Origin: Flavobacterium sp.
Lineage (GTDB): Bacteria > Bacteroidota > Bacteroidia > Flavobacteriales > Flavobacteriaceae
Length of the DNA: 64,000 nucleotides
Assembly: GCF_024642105.1 (NCBI RefSeq)
Contig: NZ_JAHEBT010000055.1
Span: forward strand, 248,001-312,000
Direction of reading: 5' to 3'
In this document: positions 28,045 to 36,503 of the stretch, piece after piece
Layout of the letters: the number at the start of each line of letters is the position of its first letter
How positions within the stretch are numbered: position 1 is the stretch's first letter
Made by a program: the position numbers and the translations under genes
Notes under the pieces: model-generated
Databases searched by the model: none
Told to the model about the DNA's origin: nothing
What the model saw: only the letters and a program-made list of their open reading frames with translations

Positions 28045-28761
28045 ATGAATTCAAAATATACCAAAGAAAATGCTAATGATGTGGTACATCACTTGGAATA
28101 CAATGCGGAAAGATCGCATTTGATTATTCCAGAGTACGGTCGTCATTTGCAAAAACTAATTGATCAGGCTACAGTAATTGAAGATGCTGAGGAGCGAAAC
28201 AAAGCGGCTAAATACATCATTCAAGTTATGGGTACGCTAAATCCACACTTGCGAGATGTGCCTGATTTTCAACATAAATTATGGGATCAATTGTTTATTA
28301 TGTCTGATTTTAAGTTGGATGTAGTATCACCTTATCCAATACCTTCTCGAGAAGTATTGCAACTAAAACCAGATGTTTTACAATACCCACAAAACTTTCC
28401 TAAATACCGATATTATGGAAACAACATCAAGTATATGATTGATGTGGCTAACAAATGGGACGAAGGAGAAATGAAAAATGCTTTGGTGAAAGTGATTGCT
28501 AATCACATGAAAAAATCCTACCTGAGTTGGAATAAAGACACCGTAAAAGATGATGTTATTTTTGAGCATCTTTACGAATTGTCTGATGGTAAATTAAACT
28601 TATTACAAAGTACGGAAGAGTTATTAAATACTACCGATTTATTGCGAACTAATAAACGCGTATCGAACAAAATTTCGCCTGCGGGTCAGCCCAAAATTCA
28701 GGGCAACAAGAATAATAAACAAGGAAAACCAAAACCGTTTCAAAAAAATAAACAAAAATAA
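28045..28761 (+). CDS. DUF4290 domain protein
   Basis: A 238-residue soluble protein with no signal peptide. Most of it is a helical domain beginning VVHHLEYNAERSHLIIPEYG and containing HLRDVPDFQHKLWDQLFIMS and YPIPSREV; the C-terminal 40 residues are Lys/Asn/Gln-rich and probably disordered. It matches DUF4290, a family confined to Bacteroidota and regularly found next to murA. The stop is directly followed by the murA ATG. Function unknown; a link to peptidoglycan precursor synthesis is inferred from context. Confidence 0.85.
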   Translation: MNSKYTKENANDVVHHLEYNAERSHLIIPEYGRHLQKLIDQATVIEDAEERNKAAKYIIQVMGTLNPHLRDVPDFQHKLWDQLFIMSDFKLDVVSPYPIPSREVLQLKPDVLQYPQNFPKYRYYGNNIKYMIDVANKWDEGEMKNALVKVIANHMKKSYLSWNKDTVKDDVIFEHLYELSDGKLNLLQSTEELLNTTDLLRTNKRVSNKISPAGQPKIQGNKNNKQGKPKPFQKNKQK

Positions 28762-30075
28762 ATGGGAATTTTCAAAATCGAAGGTGGCATTCGTCTAAAA
28801 GGAGAAATTACACCACAAGGAGCAAAAAACGAGGCTTTACAAATACTGTGTGCTATTTTATTGACCCCAGAAAAAGTAACTATTACTAATGTGCCAGACA
28901 TTATTGATATCAATAAACTGATTACTTTATTAGGTAATTTAGGCGTTAAAATCCAAAAAAACGGCCCTAATTCGTATACTTTTCAAGCCGATGAGGTAAA
29001 TGTAAATTACCTTGAAACAGAAGCTTTCAAGAAAGAAGGTGGAGCGCTTCGTGGTTCTATTATGATTGTTGGACCGCTTTTGGCTCGTTTTGGTAAAGGA
29101 TACATTCCAAAACCAGGTGGAGATAAAATTGGACGTAGAAGATTAGATACGCACTTTGAGGGATTTATTAATTTAGGTGCCAAATTTAGATATAATAAAG
29201 AAGACCATTTCTATGGAGTAGAAACTCCTGCTGAAGGCTTACAAGGTGCGCATATGTTATTGGATGAAGCTTCAGTAACGGGTACTGCTAATATTGTTAT
29301 GGCTGCCGTTTTAGCAAAGGGGATGACTACCATTTACAATGCTGCTTGCGAACCGTATTTACAACAGTTATGTAAAATGTTGAATTCTATGGGAGCTAAA
29401 ATTACAGGAGTAGGATCGAACTTACTAACTATTGAAGGTGTGGAAAGTTTAGGTGGTTGTAAGCATAGAATTCTTCCTGATATGATTGAAATTGGAAGTT
29501 GGATTGGTTTAGCAGCAATGACTAAATCAGAAATTACAATTAAAGATGTAAGTTGGGACAATTTAGGAGTTATTCCTAATGTGTTTAGAAAACTAGGAAT
29601 CACCTTAGAAAAACGAGGGGACGATATTTATATCCCATCTCATGTGGATGGATATGAAGTTAAAACGGATATTGATGGTTCGATATTAACTATTGCCGAT
29701 GCTCCTTGGCCAGGATTTACTCCAGATTTATTGAGTATTGTGTTAGTTGTTGCTACTCAGGCTAAAGGAGATGTTTTGATTCATCAAAAAATGTTTGAAA
29801 GCCGTTTGTTTTTCGTGGACAAATTGATTGATATGGGTGCCAAAATTATGTTGTGTGATCCGCATAGAGCAGTAGTTATTGGTCATGATTTCAAATCACA
29901 ATTGAAAGCTACTACGATGTCGTCTCCAGATATTCGTGCGGGAATCTCATTATTGATTGCTGCGCTTTCAGCTAAAGGAACAAGTACGATTCAAAATATC
30001 GATCAAATTGACAGAGGGTATGAGCGTATCGATGAACGTTTAAGAGCTATCGGTGCCAAAATTGTTCGTGCTTAA
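28762..30075 (+). CDS. murA: UDP-N-acetylglucosamine 1-carboxyvinyltransferase
   Basis: A 437-residue EPSP-synthase fold enzyme of the first committed step of peptidoglycan synthesis. Seen: PQGAKNEALQILCA (Lys/Asn site), GALRGSIMIVGPLLARFGKG, PGGDKIGRRRLDTH, and the late DIRAGISLLIAALSAKGTS. At the site where most MurA proteins have Cys (E. coli Cys115 in GGCAIG), this one has Asp121 (GGDKIG). The Cys-to-Asp form is known to be active and not attacked by fosfomycin. It is the last gene of the DUF493-DUF4290-murA operon and is followed by a 15-bp stem. Confidence 0.95.
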   Translation: MGIFKIEGGIRLKGEITPQGAKNEALQILCAILLTPEKVTITNVPDIIDINKLITLLGNLGVKIQKNGPNSYTFQADEVNVNYLETEAFKKEGGALRGSIMIVGPLLARFGKGYIPKPGGDKIGRRRLDTHFEGFINLGAKFRYNKEDHFYGVETPAEGLQGAHMLLDEASVTGTANIVMAAVLAKGMTTIYNAACEPYLQQLCKMLNSMGAKITGVGSNLLTIEGVESLGGCKHRILPDMIEIGSWIGLAAMTKSEITIKDVSWDNLGVIPNVFRKLGITLEKRGDDIYIPSHVDGYEVKTDIDGSILTIADAPWPGFTPDLLSIVLVVATQAKGDVLIHQKMFESRLFFVDKLIDMGAKIMLCDPHRAVVIGHDFKSQLKATTMSSPDIRAGISLLIAALSAKGTSTIQNIDQIDRGYERIDERLRAIGAKIVRA

Positions 30076-30096
30076 ATAATAAATCAATCAAATAGT

Positions 30097-30145
30097 AAAT
30101 ATCGTTTAGAGTCATTTTTATCGCAAAATCTCTAAACGATATTTT
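30097..30145 (+). terminator. Long AT-rich hairpin after murA
   Basis: AAATATCGTTTAGAG (30097-30111) pairs perfectly with CTCTAAACGATATTT (30130-30144), loop 18 bases, followed by T/A-rich sequence. It is probably the murA operon terminator, although the tail is a poor T-run. Confidence 0.6.
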
Positions 30146-30165
30146 AATTTATAAAACGTCATACA

Positions 30166-31041
30166 ATGCCAAAAGTAGAAGCGGCCATTAAGGCTACTTA
30201 TTTTAGTATTATTGGGAATACATCTTTAGCTATCATAAAAGGATTAGCTGGTTTTTTTGGGAATTCGTATGCACTTATTGCAGATGCAATCGAATCTACC
30301 ACCGATATTTTTGCCTCTTTTTTGGTTTTATTTGGAATTAAGTATTCCAATAAGCCCGCCGATGAAAATCATCCTTACGGACATGGAAGAGCCGAACCTT
30401 TAATTACCTTCTTAGTAGTTGGTTTCTTAATTACTTCGGCAACCATTATTGCGTACGAAAGTATTCTCAATATCAGTACTCCACACGATCTGCCTAAATC
30501 ATGGACTTTATATGTTTTAGGAACGATTATCCTTTGGAAAGAATACTCTTTTCAATTGGTTATGAAAAGAAGTAAAGAAACGAACAGCTCTTCTTTAAAA
30601 GCCGATGCTTGGCACCATCGAAGTGATGCGATAACTTCAGTTGCTGCTTTTATTGGGATTTCGATTGCGCTATTCTTGGGAAAAGGATACGAATCGGCAG
30701 ATGATTGGGCTGCGTTATTTGCTTCAGGATTTATTTTGTACAATAGTTATCTCATTTTTAGACCTGCTTTGGGCGAAATCATGGATGAGCATTTATATGA
30801 TGATTTGATTGAAAATATCAGAATAGTGTCTAGAAGTGTGGACGGAATTATTGATACCGAGAAGTGTTTTATTCGTAAATCAGGTATGAAATACCATGTC
30901 GATTTGCACGCCACCGTTAAGGCTACTATTTCAGTAAAAGAAGGTCATGATTTAGCGCATCAATTGAAAGATACGCTACGAGCTGAAATTCCAGAATTAG
31001 GACATGTATTAATTCATGTTGAACCGGATGATTCGATATAA
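30166..31041 (+). CDS. Cation diffusion facilitator (zinc/iron/cobalt efflux)
   Basis: A 291-residue CDF transporter. Transmembrane helices about 12-32, 38-58, 80-100, 113-130, 150-170 and 182-200. Metal-site motifs ALIADAIESTTDI (Asp pair in TM2) and DAWHHRSDA (HxxxD in TM5), with the interhelical His-rich loop HPYGHGRAEP. A C-terminal cytoplasmic ferredoxin-like domain (IENIRIVSRSVDGIID) ends with GHVLIHVEP. It exports divalent metal with proton exchange; the ion is unclear. Confidence 0.9.
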   Translation: MPKVEAAIKATYFSIIGNTSLAIIKGLAGFFGNSYALIADAIESTTDIFASFLVLFGIKYSNKPADENHPYGHGRAEPLITFLVVGFLITSATIIAYESILNISTPHDLPKSWTLYVLGTIILWKEYSFQLVMKRSKETNSSSLKADAWHHRSDAITSVAAFIGISIALFLGKGYESADDWAALFASGFILYNSYLIFRPALGEIMDEHLYDDLIENIRIVSRSVDGIIDTEKCFIRKSGMKYHVDLHATVKATISVKEGHDLAHQLKDTLRAEIPELGHVLIHVEPDDSI

Positions 31042-31076
31042 AAAGGAAGGCGTTGCATTGCAACGCCTTCCTTTTT
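31040..31076. terminator. Bidirectional terminator
   Basis: AAAAAGGAAGGCGTTGC paired with GCAACGCCTTCCTTTTT around a 3-base loop, between the convergent CDF and aroQ genes. Confidence 0.93.
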
Positions 31077-31092
31077 ATATATTAATCCTTTT

Positions 31093-31506
31093 TTACAAAA
31101 ACGATTGTATCGCCAAGTCATAACTTTTAAGACCAAATCCTAAAATCACGCCTATAGCATTTCCTGAAATGTAGGATTGATGTCGGAATTCTTCTCTACC
31201 AAAAGTATTCGAAATATGTACTTCTATAACAGGAGTCGTGATTGCTTTGATCGCATCGCCAATACCAATGGAAGTGTGAGTATACGCTCCTGCATTTAGT
31301 ATAATTCCATCATACGAAAAACCAACTTCTTGAATTTTTCCAATTAACTCTCCTTCAATATTACTTTGAAAATAGTCGAATTCAATAGTAGGGAATTTTG
31401 ATTTCAAAAGGTCAAAATAATCTTCAAAGGTTTGGTTCCCATACACTTCAGGTTCGCGTTTTCCTAAAAGATTCAAGTTGGGTCCGTTGATGATGCAAAT
31501 TTTCAT
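31093..31506 (-). CDS. aroQ: Type II 3-dehydroquinate dehydratase
   Basis: A 137-residue dehydroquinase: INGPNLNLLGKREPEVYG (Arg and Tyr of the active site), GIILNAGAYTHTSIGIGDAI, VEVHISNTFGREEFRHQS (His). It works in the shikimate pathway as a dodecamer in most bacteria. The gene follows a porin-like gene on the same strand but behind a terminator, and is divergent in use from xerD further on. Confidence 0.95.
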   Translation of the reverse strand: MKICIINGPNLNLLGKREPEVYGNQTFEDYFDLLKSKFPTIEFDYFQSNIEGELIGKIQEVGFSYDGIILNAGAYTHTSIGIGDAIKAITTPVIEVHISNTFGREEFRHQSYISGNAIGVILGFGLKSYDLAIQSFL

Positions 31507-31527
31507 AAAATTATATTTTTGTAAAAA

Positions 31528-31557
31528 TAAAAAAACCGTTCCAATAAAAGAACGGTT
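31528..31557 (-). terminator. Terminator of the outer-membrane barrel gene
   Basis: AACCGTTC and GAACGGTT with an 8-base loop; the minus strand continues into a T-run, 24 bases after the stop at 31581. Confidence 0.8.
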
Positions 31558-31580
31558 GTTATAAAATAGTTCTTTTTCTT

Positions 31581-32150
31581 TTAGAAGAAGAAACCTGCGG
31601 ATACTTGTAGCACAGAGTTTTTAACTTTAGCTTCAGGTGAAATTTCGCTTAGACCAACCATATATCGTCCTTGTAAAAACAATCCTTTAGTGATATGGAT
31701 ACTTAAACCTCCACCAGCACCAAAATCTATGTTTTTTTGGTCATTTATTGAAACCTCATTCTTTTTACTCATTAGAAATGACGCTTGTGGTCCAAAGTCC
31801 AGACTAAAGGTGTTATTTAAATTAATTTTAGCCATTAATGGAATGCTTATGTAACCAACATCATTGGTGAAATCGTTTGCAACTCCTATTGCGTCGTATT
31901 TAGCTCCTTGAGTTGAGTATAAAACTTCAGGTTGTATAGAAAATCGTTCTCCTAGTTTCACCTCCGCTAATAGTCCAATGTGGTAATTAGTAATTGCATC
32001 CGTTTTGTAATTAGTGCTATTAACGGTAATAGTAGTCCCGTTTTGGTTAGCATAGTTGATACCGCCTTTTAAACCTAGTTTAAAAATTTGTGCTTGAGTA
32101 GCAATTGAAGTAGCAATAATAAAGCAGATTGTAATAAGATTTTTTTTCAT
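31581..32150 (-). CDS. Outer-membrane beta-barrel protein (porin family / PorT-like)
   Basis: A 189-residue protein with a signal peptide (ITICFIIATSIATQAQ) and then alternating amphipathic strands: FKLGLKGGINYANQNG, NYHIGLLAEVKLGERFSIQPEVLYS, ISIPLMAKINL, FSLDFGPQASFL. It ends with Phe-Phe-Phe as usual for barrels inserted by BamA. It resembles the small outer-membrane beta-barrel (OMP_b-brl_2) family; cargo unknown. It stands alone. Confidence 0.82.
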   Translation of the reverse strand: MKKNLITICFIIATSIATQAQIFKLGLKGGINYANQNGTTITVNSTNYKTDAITNYHIGLLAEVKLGERFSIQPEVLYSTQGAKYDAIGVANDFTNDVGYISIPLMAKINLNNTFSLDFGPQASFLMSKKNEVSINDQKNIDFGAGGGLSIHITKGLFLQGRYMVGLSEISPEAKVKNSVLQVSAGFFF

Positions 32151-32373
32151 GATTTTTGTTTTAGTATTGGATTTTAATATAAAACTTTAGTTTGGGATAT
32201 TTATTATATAGGTACTAAGATATAATTTCTGGGTGTAAATGTAATCATAATTGGTAAATATAGTTGGCTGTTTTTGTTGTTGGTCGTGTTTAAATGATAC
32301 TCACCGAGTTTATTGATTGAAGGTTATTCAAAAAATATAATTTGGCACATATTAATTTTAAATAATTAAAACC

Positions 32374-32919
32374 ATGAAGAAAATTATTCTAACATTGACA
32401 ACTATTCTTGCATCAGTTTTCTGTAATGCTCAAAATTCCAAAGGAGCTACCAATGGAAGCCAAACGACTGAAGGCAAATGGTTAATTGAAGCCAATACTA
32501 ATTTTGGAACTCCTATTGGATCTAATACAAGTTTTAGCTATGCAACGACTAATGGAGATTCTATGTATAATATTGGAGCAGAGGCTGGTTATTTTGTTAT
32601 TGATGATTTGGCAATAAAGTTAGGTTTAGGTTATGGAGGGGTAAAAACTGATTTGTTTGACACTAACGTTTTTTCCTATAAAATCGGTGCAAAATATTAC
32701 ATAGTTAGCCAATTCCCTATTCAAGTGGACTATTCTGGTGCCTCGATAAAAGATGCTGATGAAAATCCATCGTATTTAGGAATGCAAGCGGGATATGCTT
32801 GGTTCTTAGGTGATAATGTGAGTATTGAGCCAGGTCTTCGCTATAATTTGAGTTTGAATCAAAACTATTCTAAAGCAGACACTTTTCAGTTGAATATTGG
32901 TTTCGCTTTACATTTTTAA
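32374..32919 (+). CDS. Outer-membrane beta-barrel protein
   Basis: A 181-residue secreted protein (signal peptide to about residue 20, SVFCNAQ). Strands include KWLIEANTNFGTPIGSNTSF, YNIGAEAGYFVIDDLAIKLG, YIVSQFPIQVDYSG and the closing FQLNIGFALHF with terminal Phe. A small OmpW/OMP_b-brl-type barrel is likely. It is divergent from the other barrel gene at 31581 with 223 bases between them and is followed by a strong terminator. Function unknown. Confidence 0.8.
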   Translation: MKKIILTLTTILASVFCNAQNSKGATNGSQTTEGKWLIEANTNFGTPIGSNTSFSYATTNGDSMYNIGAEAGYFVIDDLAIKLGLGYGGVKTDLFDTNVFSYKIGAKYYIVSQFPIQVDYSGASIKDADENPSYLGMQAGYAWFLGDNVSIEPGLRYNLSLNQNYSKADTFQLNIGFALHF

Positions 32920-32940
32920 AACGCTCCCCCAATATATTGA

Positions 32941-32969
32941 AAAACCACGTTGAATAACGTGGTTTTTTT
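32941..32969 (+). terminator. Terminator
   Basis: AAAACCACGTT and AACGTGGTTTT with a short loop and T7, between the barrel gene and xerD. Confidence 0.85.
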
Positions 32970-32997
32970 ATGTCTAAAAATTACGTTTCTTTGTTAG

Positions 32998-33897
32998 GTG
33001 AATTGGACTACTTTTATAAAAAATTACCAGTCGTATTTGAGAATCGAAAGAGGATTATCAAAAAATACCATCGAAAATTATTCTTTTGATGTGGAGCGAT
33101 TGTGTCTTTTTTTAGATCAAAATCAAATTCAAGTTTCACCAATAAAAATTACCGAAGAAACGATACAACAATTCATTTACAATGTTTCAAAACAAGTGAA
33201 CGCCCGTTCACAAGCTCGAATTATTTCAGGTTTAAAAAGCTTTTTTAATTACTTGGTTTTTGAAGATTATCGCAATGATAATCCGTTAGAATTAATTGAA
33301 ACTCCAAAAACGGGAAGGAAATTACCTGATACGCTTTCGGTAGAAGAAATAGATGCTTTAATTAACGCTATAGATTTGTCTTCTAATGAAGGAGAAAGAA
33401 ATCGAGCCATTTTGGAAACGTTGTACGGCTGTGGTCTTCGTGTTTCGGAATTGGTGAGTTTAAAAATATCGGATTTATTCTTTGATGAAGGATTCGTAAA
33501 AATAACGGGTAAGGGAAATAAACAGCGATTTGTTCCTATTGGAAATCTTACTCAAAAATACATCGAATTGTATAAGGAGTCCGTCCGAAATCATGTGTCA
33601 ATTAAAAAAGGTTTTGAAGATACGCTCTTTCTTAATCGAAGGGGGAGTCAGCTCACTCGTGCTATGATTTTTACTATTATTAAAGATTTGGCTGCCAAAA
33701 TCAATTTAAACAAAACGATTAGCCCACATACGTTACGTCATTCCTTTGCAACTCATCTTTTGGAAAATGGAGCCGACTTGCGTTCCATTCAATTAATGTT
33801 AGGACACGAATCGATTACGACTACCGAAATATACGTGCATCTCGATAGAAAGTTCTTGACAGAAGTGATGAATACGTACCATCCCAGAAAGGATTAA
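32998..33897 (+). CDS. xerD: Site-specific tyrosine recombinase XerD
   Basis: A 299-residue recombinase. N-terminal SAM-like domain (FIKNYQSYLRIERGLSKNTI) and catalytic domain with Arg in GLRVSELVSL, Lys in ITGKGNKQR, HTLRHSF, GHESITTTEIYVHL for the remaining His/Arg/His/Tyr. The start is a GTG at 32998, because an in-frame TAG stands directly before it. The length and motifs match chromosome-dimer-resolving XerD rather than a mobile integrase. It forms a convergent pair with rny. Confidence 0.92.
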   Translation: MNWTTFIKNYQSYLRIERGLSKNTIENYSFDVERLCLFLDQNQIQVSPIKITEETIQQFIYNVSKQVNARSQARIISGLKSFFNYLVFEDYRNDNPLELIETPKTGRKLPDTLSVEEIDALINAIDLSSNEGERNRAILETLYGCGLRVSELVSLKISDLFFDEGFVKITGKGNKQRFVPIGNLTQKYIELYKESVRNHVSIKKGFEDTLFLNRRGSQLTRAMIFTIIKDLAAKINLNKTISPHTLRHSFATHLLENGADLRSIQLMLGHESITTTEIYVHLDRKFLTEVMNTYHPRKD

Positions 33898-33935
33898 AAA
33901 AAGTCCAAATTTCAATAGTGAAATTTGGACTTTTT
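33896..33935. terminator. Bidirectional terminator between xerD and rny
   Basis: AAAAAGTCCAAATTTCA, loop ATAG, TGAAATTTGGACTTTTT: a 17-bp perfect stem with A- and T-tracts on either side. Confidence 0.93.
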
Positions 33936-33955
33936 ATTTATGGAAATAGAGTGAA

Positions 33956-35521
33956 TTATTTAGCGATATTTACCGCTCTAGTTTCTCTAATTACAGTTAC
34001 TTTAACTTGACCTGGATACGTCATTTCCGTTTGAATTTTTTGTGAAATTTCGAATGATAAGTTCGATGCTTTATCATCTGAAACTTTCTCACTTTCTACA
34101 ATTACACGTAATTCTCTACCCGCTTGAATTGCGTAAGCACTTTTTACTCCTCCAAATCCGTAAGCTACTTCTTCTAGATCTTTCAAACGTTGGATGTAAG
34201 AATCCAATACTTGTCTTCTTGCTCCTGGTCTTGCTCCTGAAATAGCATCACATACTTGGATAATTGGAGACAATAATGATTTCATCTCAATTTCGTCGTG
34301 GTGAGCTCCAATAGCGTTGCAAACTTCTTCTTTTTCACCGTATTTCTCAGCCCATTGCATACCTAATAAAGCGTGTGGTAAATCACTTTCTGTATCAGGC
34401 ACTTTACCAATATCGTGTAATAAACCAGCTCTCTTCGCTAATTTAACATTCAATCCTAATTCGGCAGCCATAATACCACAAAGCTTAGATACTTCACGAG
34501 AGTGTTGCAATAAGTTTTGTCCGTAAGATGAACGGTATTTCATTCTACCTACTACTTTAATCAATTCAGGGTGTAATCCGTGGATACCTAAATCAATTAC
34601 GGTGCGTTTACCAACTTCAATGATTTCATCGTCAATTTGTTTGGCTGTTTTTGCAACCACTTCTTCGATACGTGCTGGGTGAATACGTCCGTCAGTTACT
34701 AATTTGTGTAATGACAAACGCGCAATTTCTCTACGTACCGGATCAAAACAAGAAAGGATAATCGCTTCTGGTGTGTCATCTACTATAATTTCTACTCCAG
34801 TAGCTGCTTCTAAAGCACGGATGTTACGTCCTTCACGTCCAATGATTCTTCCTTTTACATCATCCGATTCAATGTTGAAAACAGAAACGCAATTCTCTAC
34901 TGCTTCTTCTGTACCTACTCGTTGAATAGTGTTGATAATGATTTTCTTTGCTTCTTGCTGTGCAGTCAATTTAGCCTCTTCAATAGTATCTTGAATTTGA
35001 GACATGGCTTGTGTTTTAGCTTCTGCTTTTAGTCCTTCGATTAATTGCTCTCTAGCTTCGTCAGCAGATAAGCCAGAAATCACTTCCAATTGTTGTAATT
35101 GGCTTTTGTGCATTTTTTCAACCTCAGCCTGTTTCTTCTCTAAAACTTCGATTTTAGAAGTGTATTCAACTGTTTTAGCTTCGTAATCGTCGTTTACTTT
35201 TTTGGCTTTAGCCAATTCGTTAGAAACTTGAGATTCTTTGTCGCGAACTCTTTTTTCTACTTCAGCTACTTTTTTATCACGAGCTAAAATTACTTGTTCG
35301 TGTTCTGATTTTAATTCGATAAATTTTTCTTTTGCTTGAAGAATTTTATCTTTTTTGATGTTTTCGGCTTCAAAATTAGCATCCTTTAAGATAGAAGCGG
35401 CTTCTTTTTTTGCGTTTTTGATGAGGTTCGAAATGTTGCTTTTTTCAATGATTTTAGCGATTGTAAAACCAGCTGCAACACCTATAATTCCAGTAATAAT
35501 GATTGTTACTATGTTGTCCAT
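33956..35521 (-). CDS. rny: Ribonuclease Y
   Basis: A 521-residue membrane-anchored endoribonuclease: one N-terminal helix ([20 protein letters not shown]), a Lys/Glu-rich coiled coil (about 25-190), a KH domain with [13 protein letters not shown] near residue 230, and an HD domain with [10 protein letters not shown] (His-Asp metal pair). It starts bulk mRNA decay at the inner face of the membrane. It lies downstream of zapA and a 6S-like RNA on the same strand. Confidence 0.95.
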   Translation of the reverse strand: MDNIVTIIITGIIGVAAGFTIAKIIEKSNISNLIKNAKKEAASILKDANFEAENIKKDKILQAKEKFIELKSEHEQVILARDKKVAEVEKRVRDKESQVSNELAKAKKVNDDYEAKTVEYTSKIEVLEKKQAEVEKMHKSQLQQLEVISGLSADEAREQLIEGLKAEAKTQAMSQIQDTIEEAKLTAQQEAKKIIINTIQRVGTEEAVENCVSVFNIESDDVKGRIIGREGRNIRALEAATGVEIIVDDTPEAIILSCFDPVRREIARLSLHKLVTDGRIHPARIEEVVAKTAKQIDDEIIEVGKRTVIDLGIHGLHPELIKVVGRMKYRSSYGQNLLQHSREVSKLCGIMAAELGLNVKLAKRAGLLHDIGKVPDTESDLPHALLGMQWAEKYGEKEEVCNAIGAHHDEIEMKSLLSPIIQVCDAISGARPGARRQVLDSYIQRLKDLEEVAYGFGGVKSAYAIQAGRELRVIVESEKVSDDKASNLSFEISQKIQTEMTYPGQVKVTVIRETRAVNIAK

Positions 35522-35542
35522 GTTAATTAAAAATTTATATAT

Positions 35543-35703
35543 AAAAAAAGCCTACATTAGGTGCTTGTATAAACTCGAAAAGACAAGTTTTGAGCTAACT
35601 CACTGTTCAAGCTTCCTTACCAAAGTGAGGCGTGCTATAGTAGTGACGATTCGCTCATTCTAAATTGTTAGTGTTGAGTTTACCAAATTGAACTAATGTA
35701 GGC
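35543..35703 (-). ncRNA. ssrS: 6S-like RNA (candidate 6S-Flavo/SsrS)
   Basis: On the minus strand the segment begins GCCTACATTAG (35703-35693) and ends with its exact complement (35560-35550), immediately followed by T7. Inside, TAAACTC pairs with GAGTTTA, and GAGC/GCTC and TCACT/AGTGA extend the inner arm. A large A/T-rich bubble lies between these arms, with unpaired sides AACACTAACAATTTAGAAT and AAAACTTGTCTTTTC. This closed-stem / open-bubble / inner-arm layout is the 6S mimic of an open promoter. The place right after zapA is the same as for ssrS in many bacteria. The exact 5' end is not known. Confidence 0.8.
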
Positions 35704-35730
35704 AGTATCTTAGTCTATGTTAAGAACGTA

Positions 35731-36024
35731 TTATTTATTGAGATATTGATCTAATATCGAATTGATTTTATTCAATCTTTCGATGGTTTCTACTCCATCA
35801 ATTGCGTTATCGATTTGTTTTTGTTCTACTTGAGAAGCAAATTGTAAAGCGCACATGGCTAGTACATCTTGCTTGTCACGAACAGCATAATTTTCTTCAA
35901 ACTGCTTAATCATAGTATCAATTTTTTTAGAAGCACTTCGAAGTCCTTCTTCTTGTGATGGGTCTACCGTTAACGGATACACTCGATCTGCAATTGATAT
36001 TTTTATTTTAAGCTTTTCGTCCAT
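35731..36024 (-). CDS. zapA: Cell division protein ZapA
   Basis: A 97-residue protein: KIKISIADRVYPLTVDPSQEE at the N-terminus, then helices LRSASKKIDTMIKQF and a C-terminal coiled coil. It cross-links FtsZ filaments at the division site. The upstream partner gene starts 6 bases before, and a 6S-like RNA follows. Confidence 0.88.
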   Translation of the reverse strand: MDEKLKIKISIADRVYPLTVDPSQEEGLRSASKKIDTMIKQFEENYAVRDKQDVLAMCALQFASQVEQKQIDNAIDGVETIERLNKINSILDQYLNK

Positions 36025-36030
36025 ATTTTT

Positions 36031-36321
36031 TTAATCTGATAGCTGTGCTATGCAGTAATCAATTTCGCGAATTAATGAATTTATTTTAAGCTTAGTATCT
36101 CTTTTGTTTTCTTCACTGCCGAGCAACGAGTTGGCTATTTTTAGAGCTTCATACTCTTTTTTCAAAGTGTCAATCTCACGAGACTGATTGTGTATGATAG
36201 TTGTAGTATTGGTCAATTCCGTCTTTAAATCTTGATTGATTTTCTCTAAACTAGCCATTCTAGTGAAAAGTTTTTCAATCTTATTTTCAAGAGTATCAAT
36301 TATTTCCGCAATTACACTCAT
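36031..36321 (-). CDS. Small coiled-coil protein encoded with ZapA
   Basis: A 96-residue protein, nearly all helical: IIDTLENKIEKLFTRMASLEKINQDLKTEL with heptads through to IANSLLG, then a short C-terminal helix REIDYCIAQLSD. It has no signal peptide. In Flavobacteria a gene of this kind usually precedes zapA, and a ZapB-like division role is plausible by analogy, but the sequence only shows the coiled coil. It ends 6 bases before zapA, so the two are one operon. Confidence 0.75.
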   Translation of the reverse strand: MSVIAEIIDTLENKIEKLFTRMASLEKINQDLKTELTNTTTIIHNQSREIDTLKKEYEALKIANSLLGSEENKRDTKLKINSLIREIDYCIAQLSD

Positions 36322-36503
36322 TCGTATTCCAATTCATTACTTAATCTTACAAAGTTAGTATTCCTTTTTATTAATACAATATTTTATTTGCTTTTTTATT
36401 TAAAATTTAGTAATTTATTATCAAACAAAGGGTTATGGTTTTTCAGTCTAATTCTGATTTTATTTATGCATTTGTTTTTTTATCTTAGCCAAAATCAAAT
36501 TTT

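Noticed and set aside
32998..33897. Integrase of a mobile element or prophage
   Set aside because: Length and motifs are those of the housekeeping XerD, with housekeeping neighbours and no att sites or phage genes.
35355..35663. 102-residue plus-strand frame through the rny start and the 6S-like RNA
   Set aside because: Low-complexity, antisense to rny and to a structured RNA. The RNA explanation is far better.
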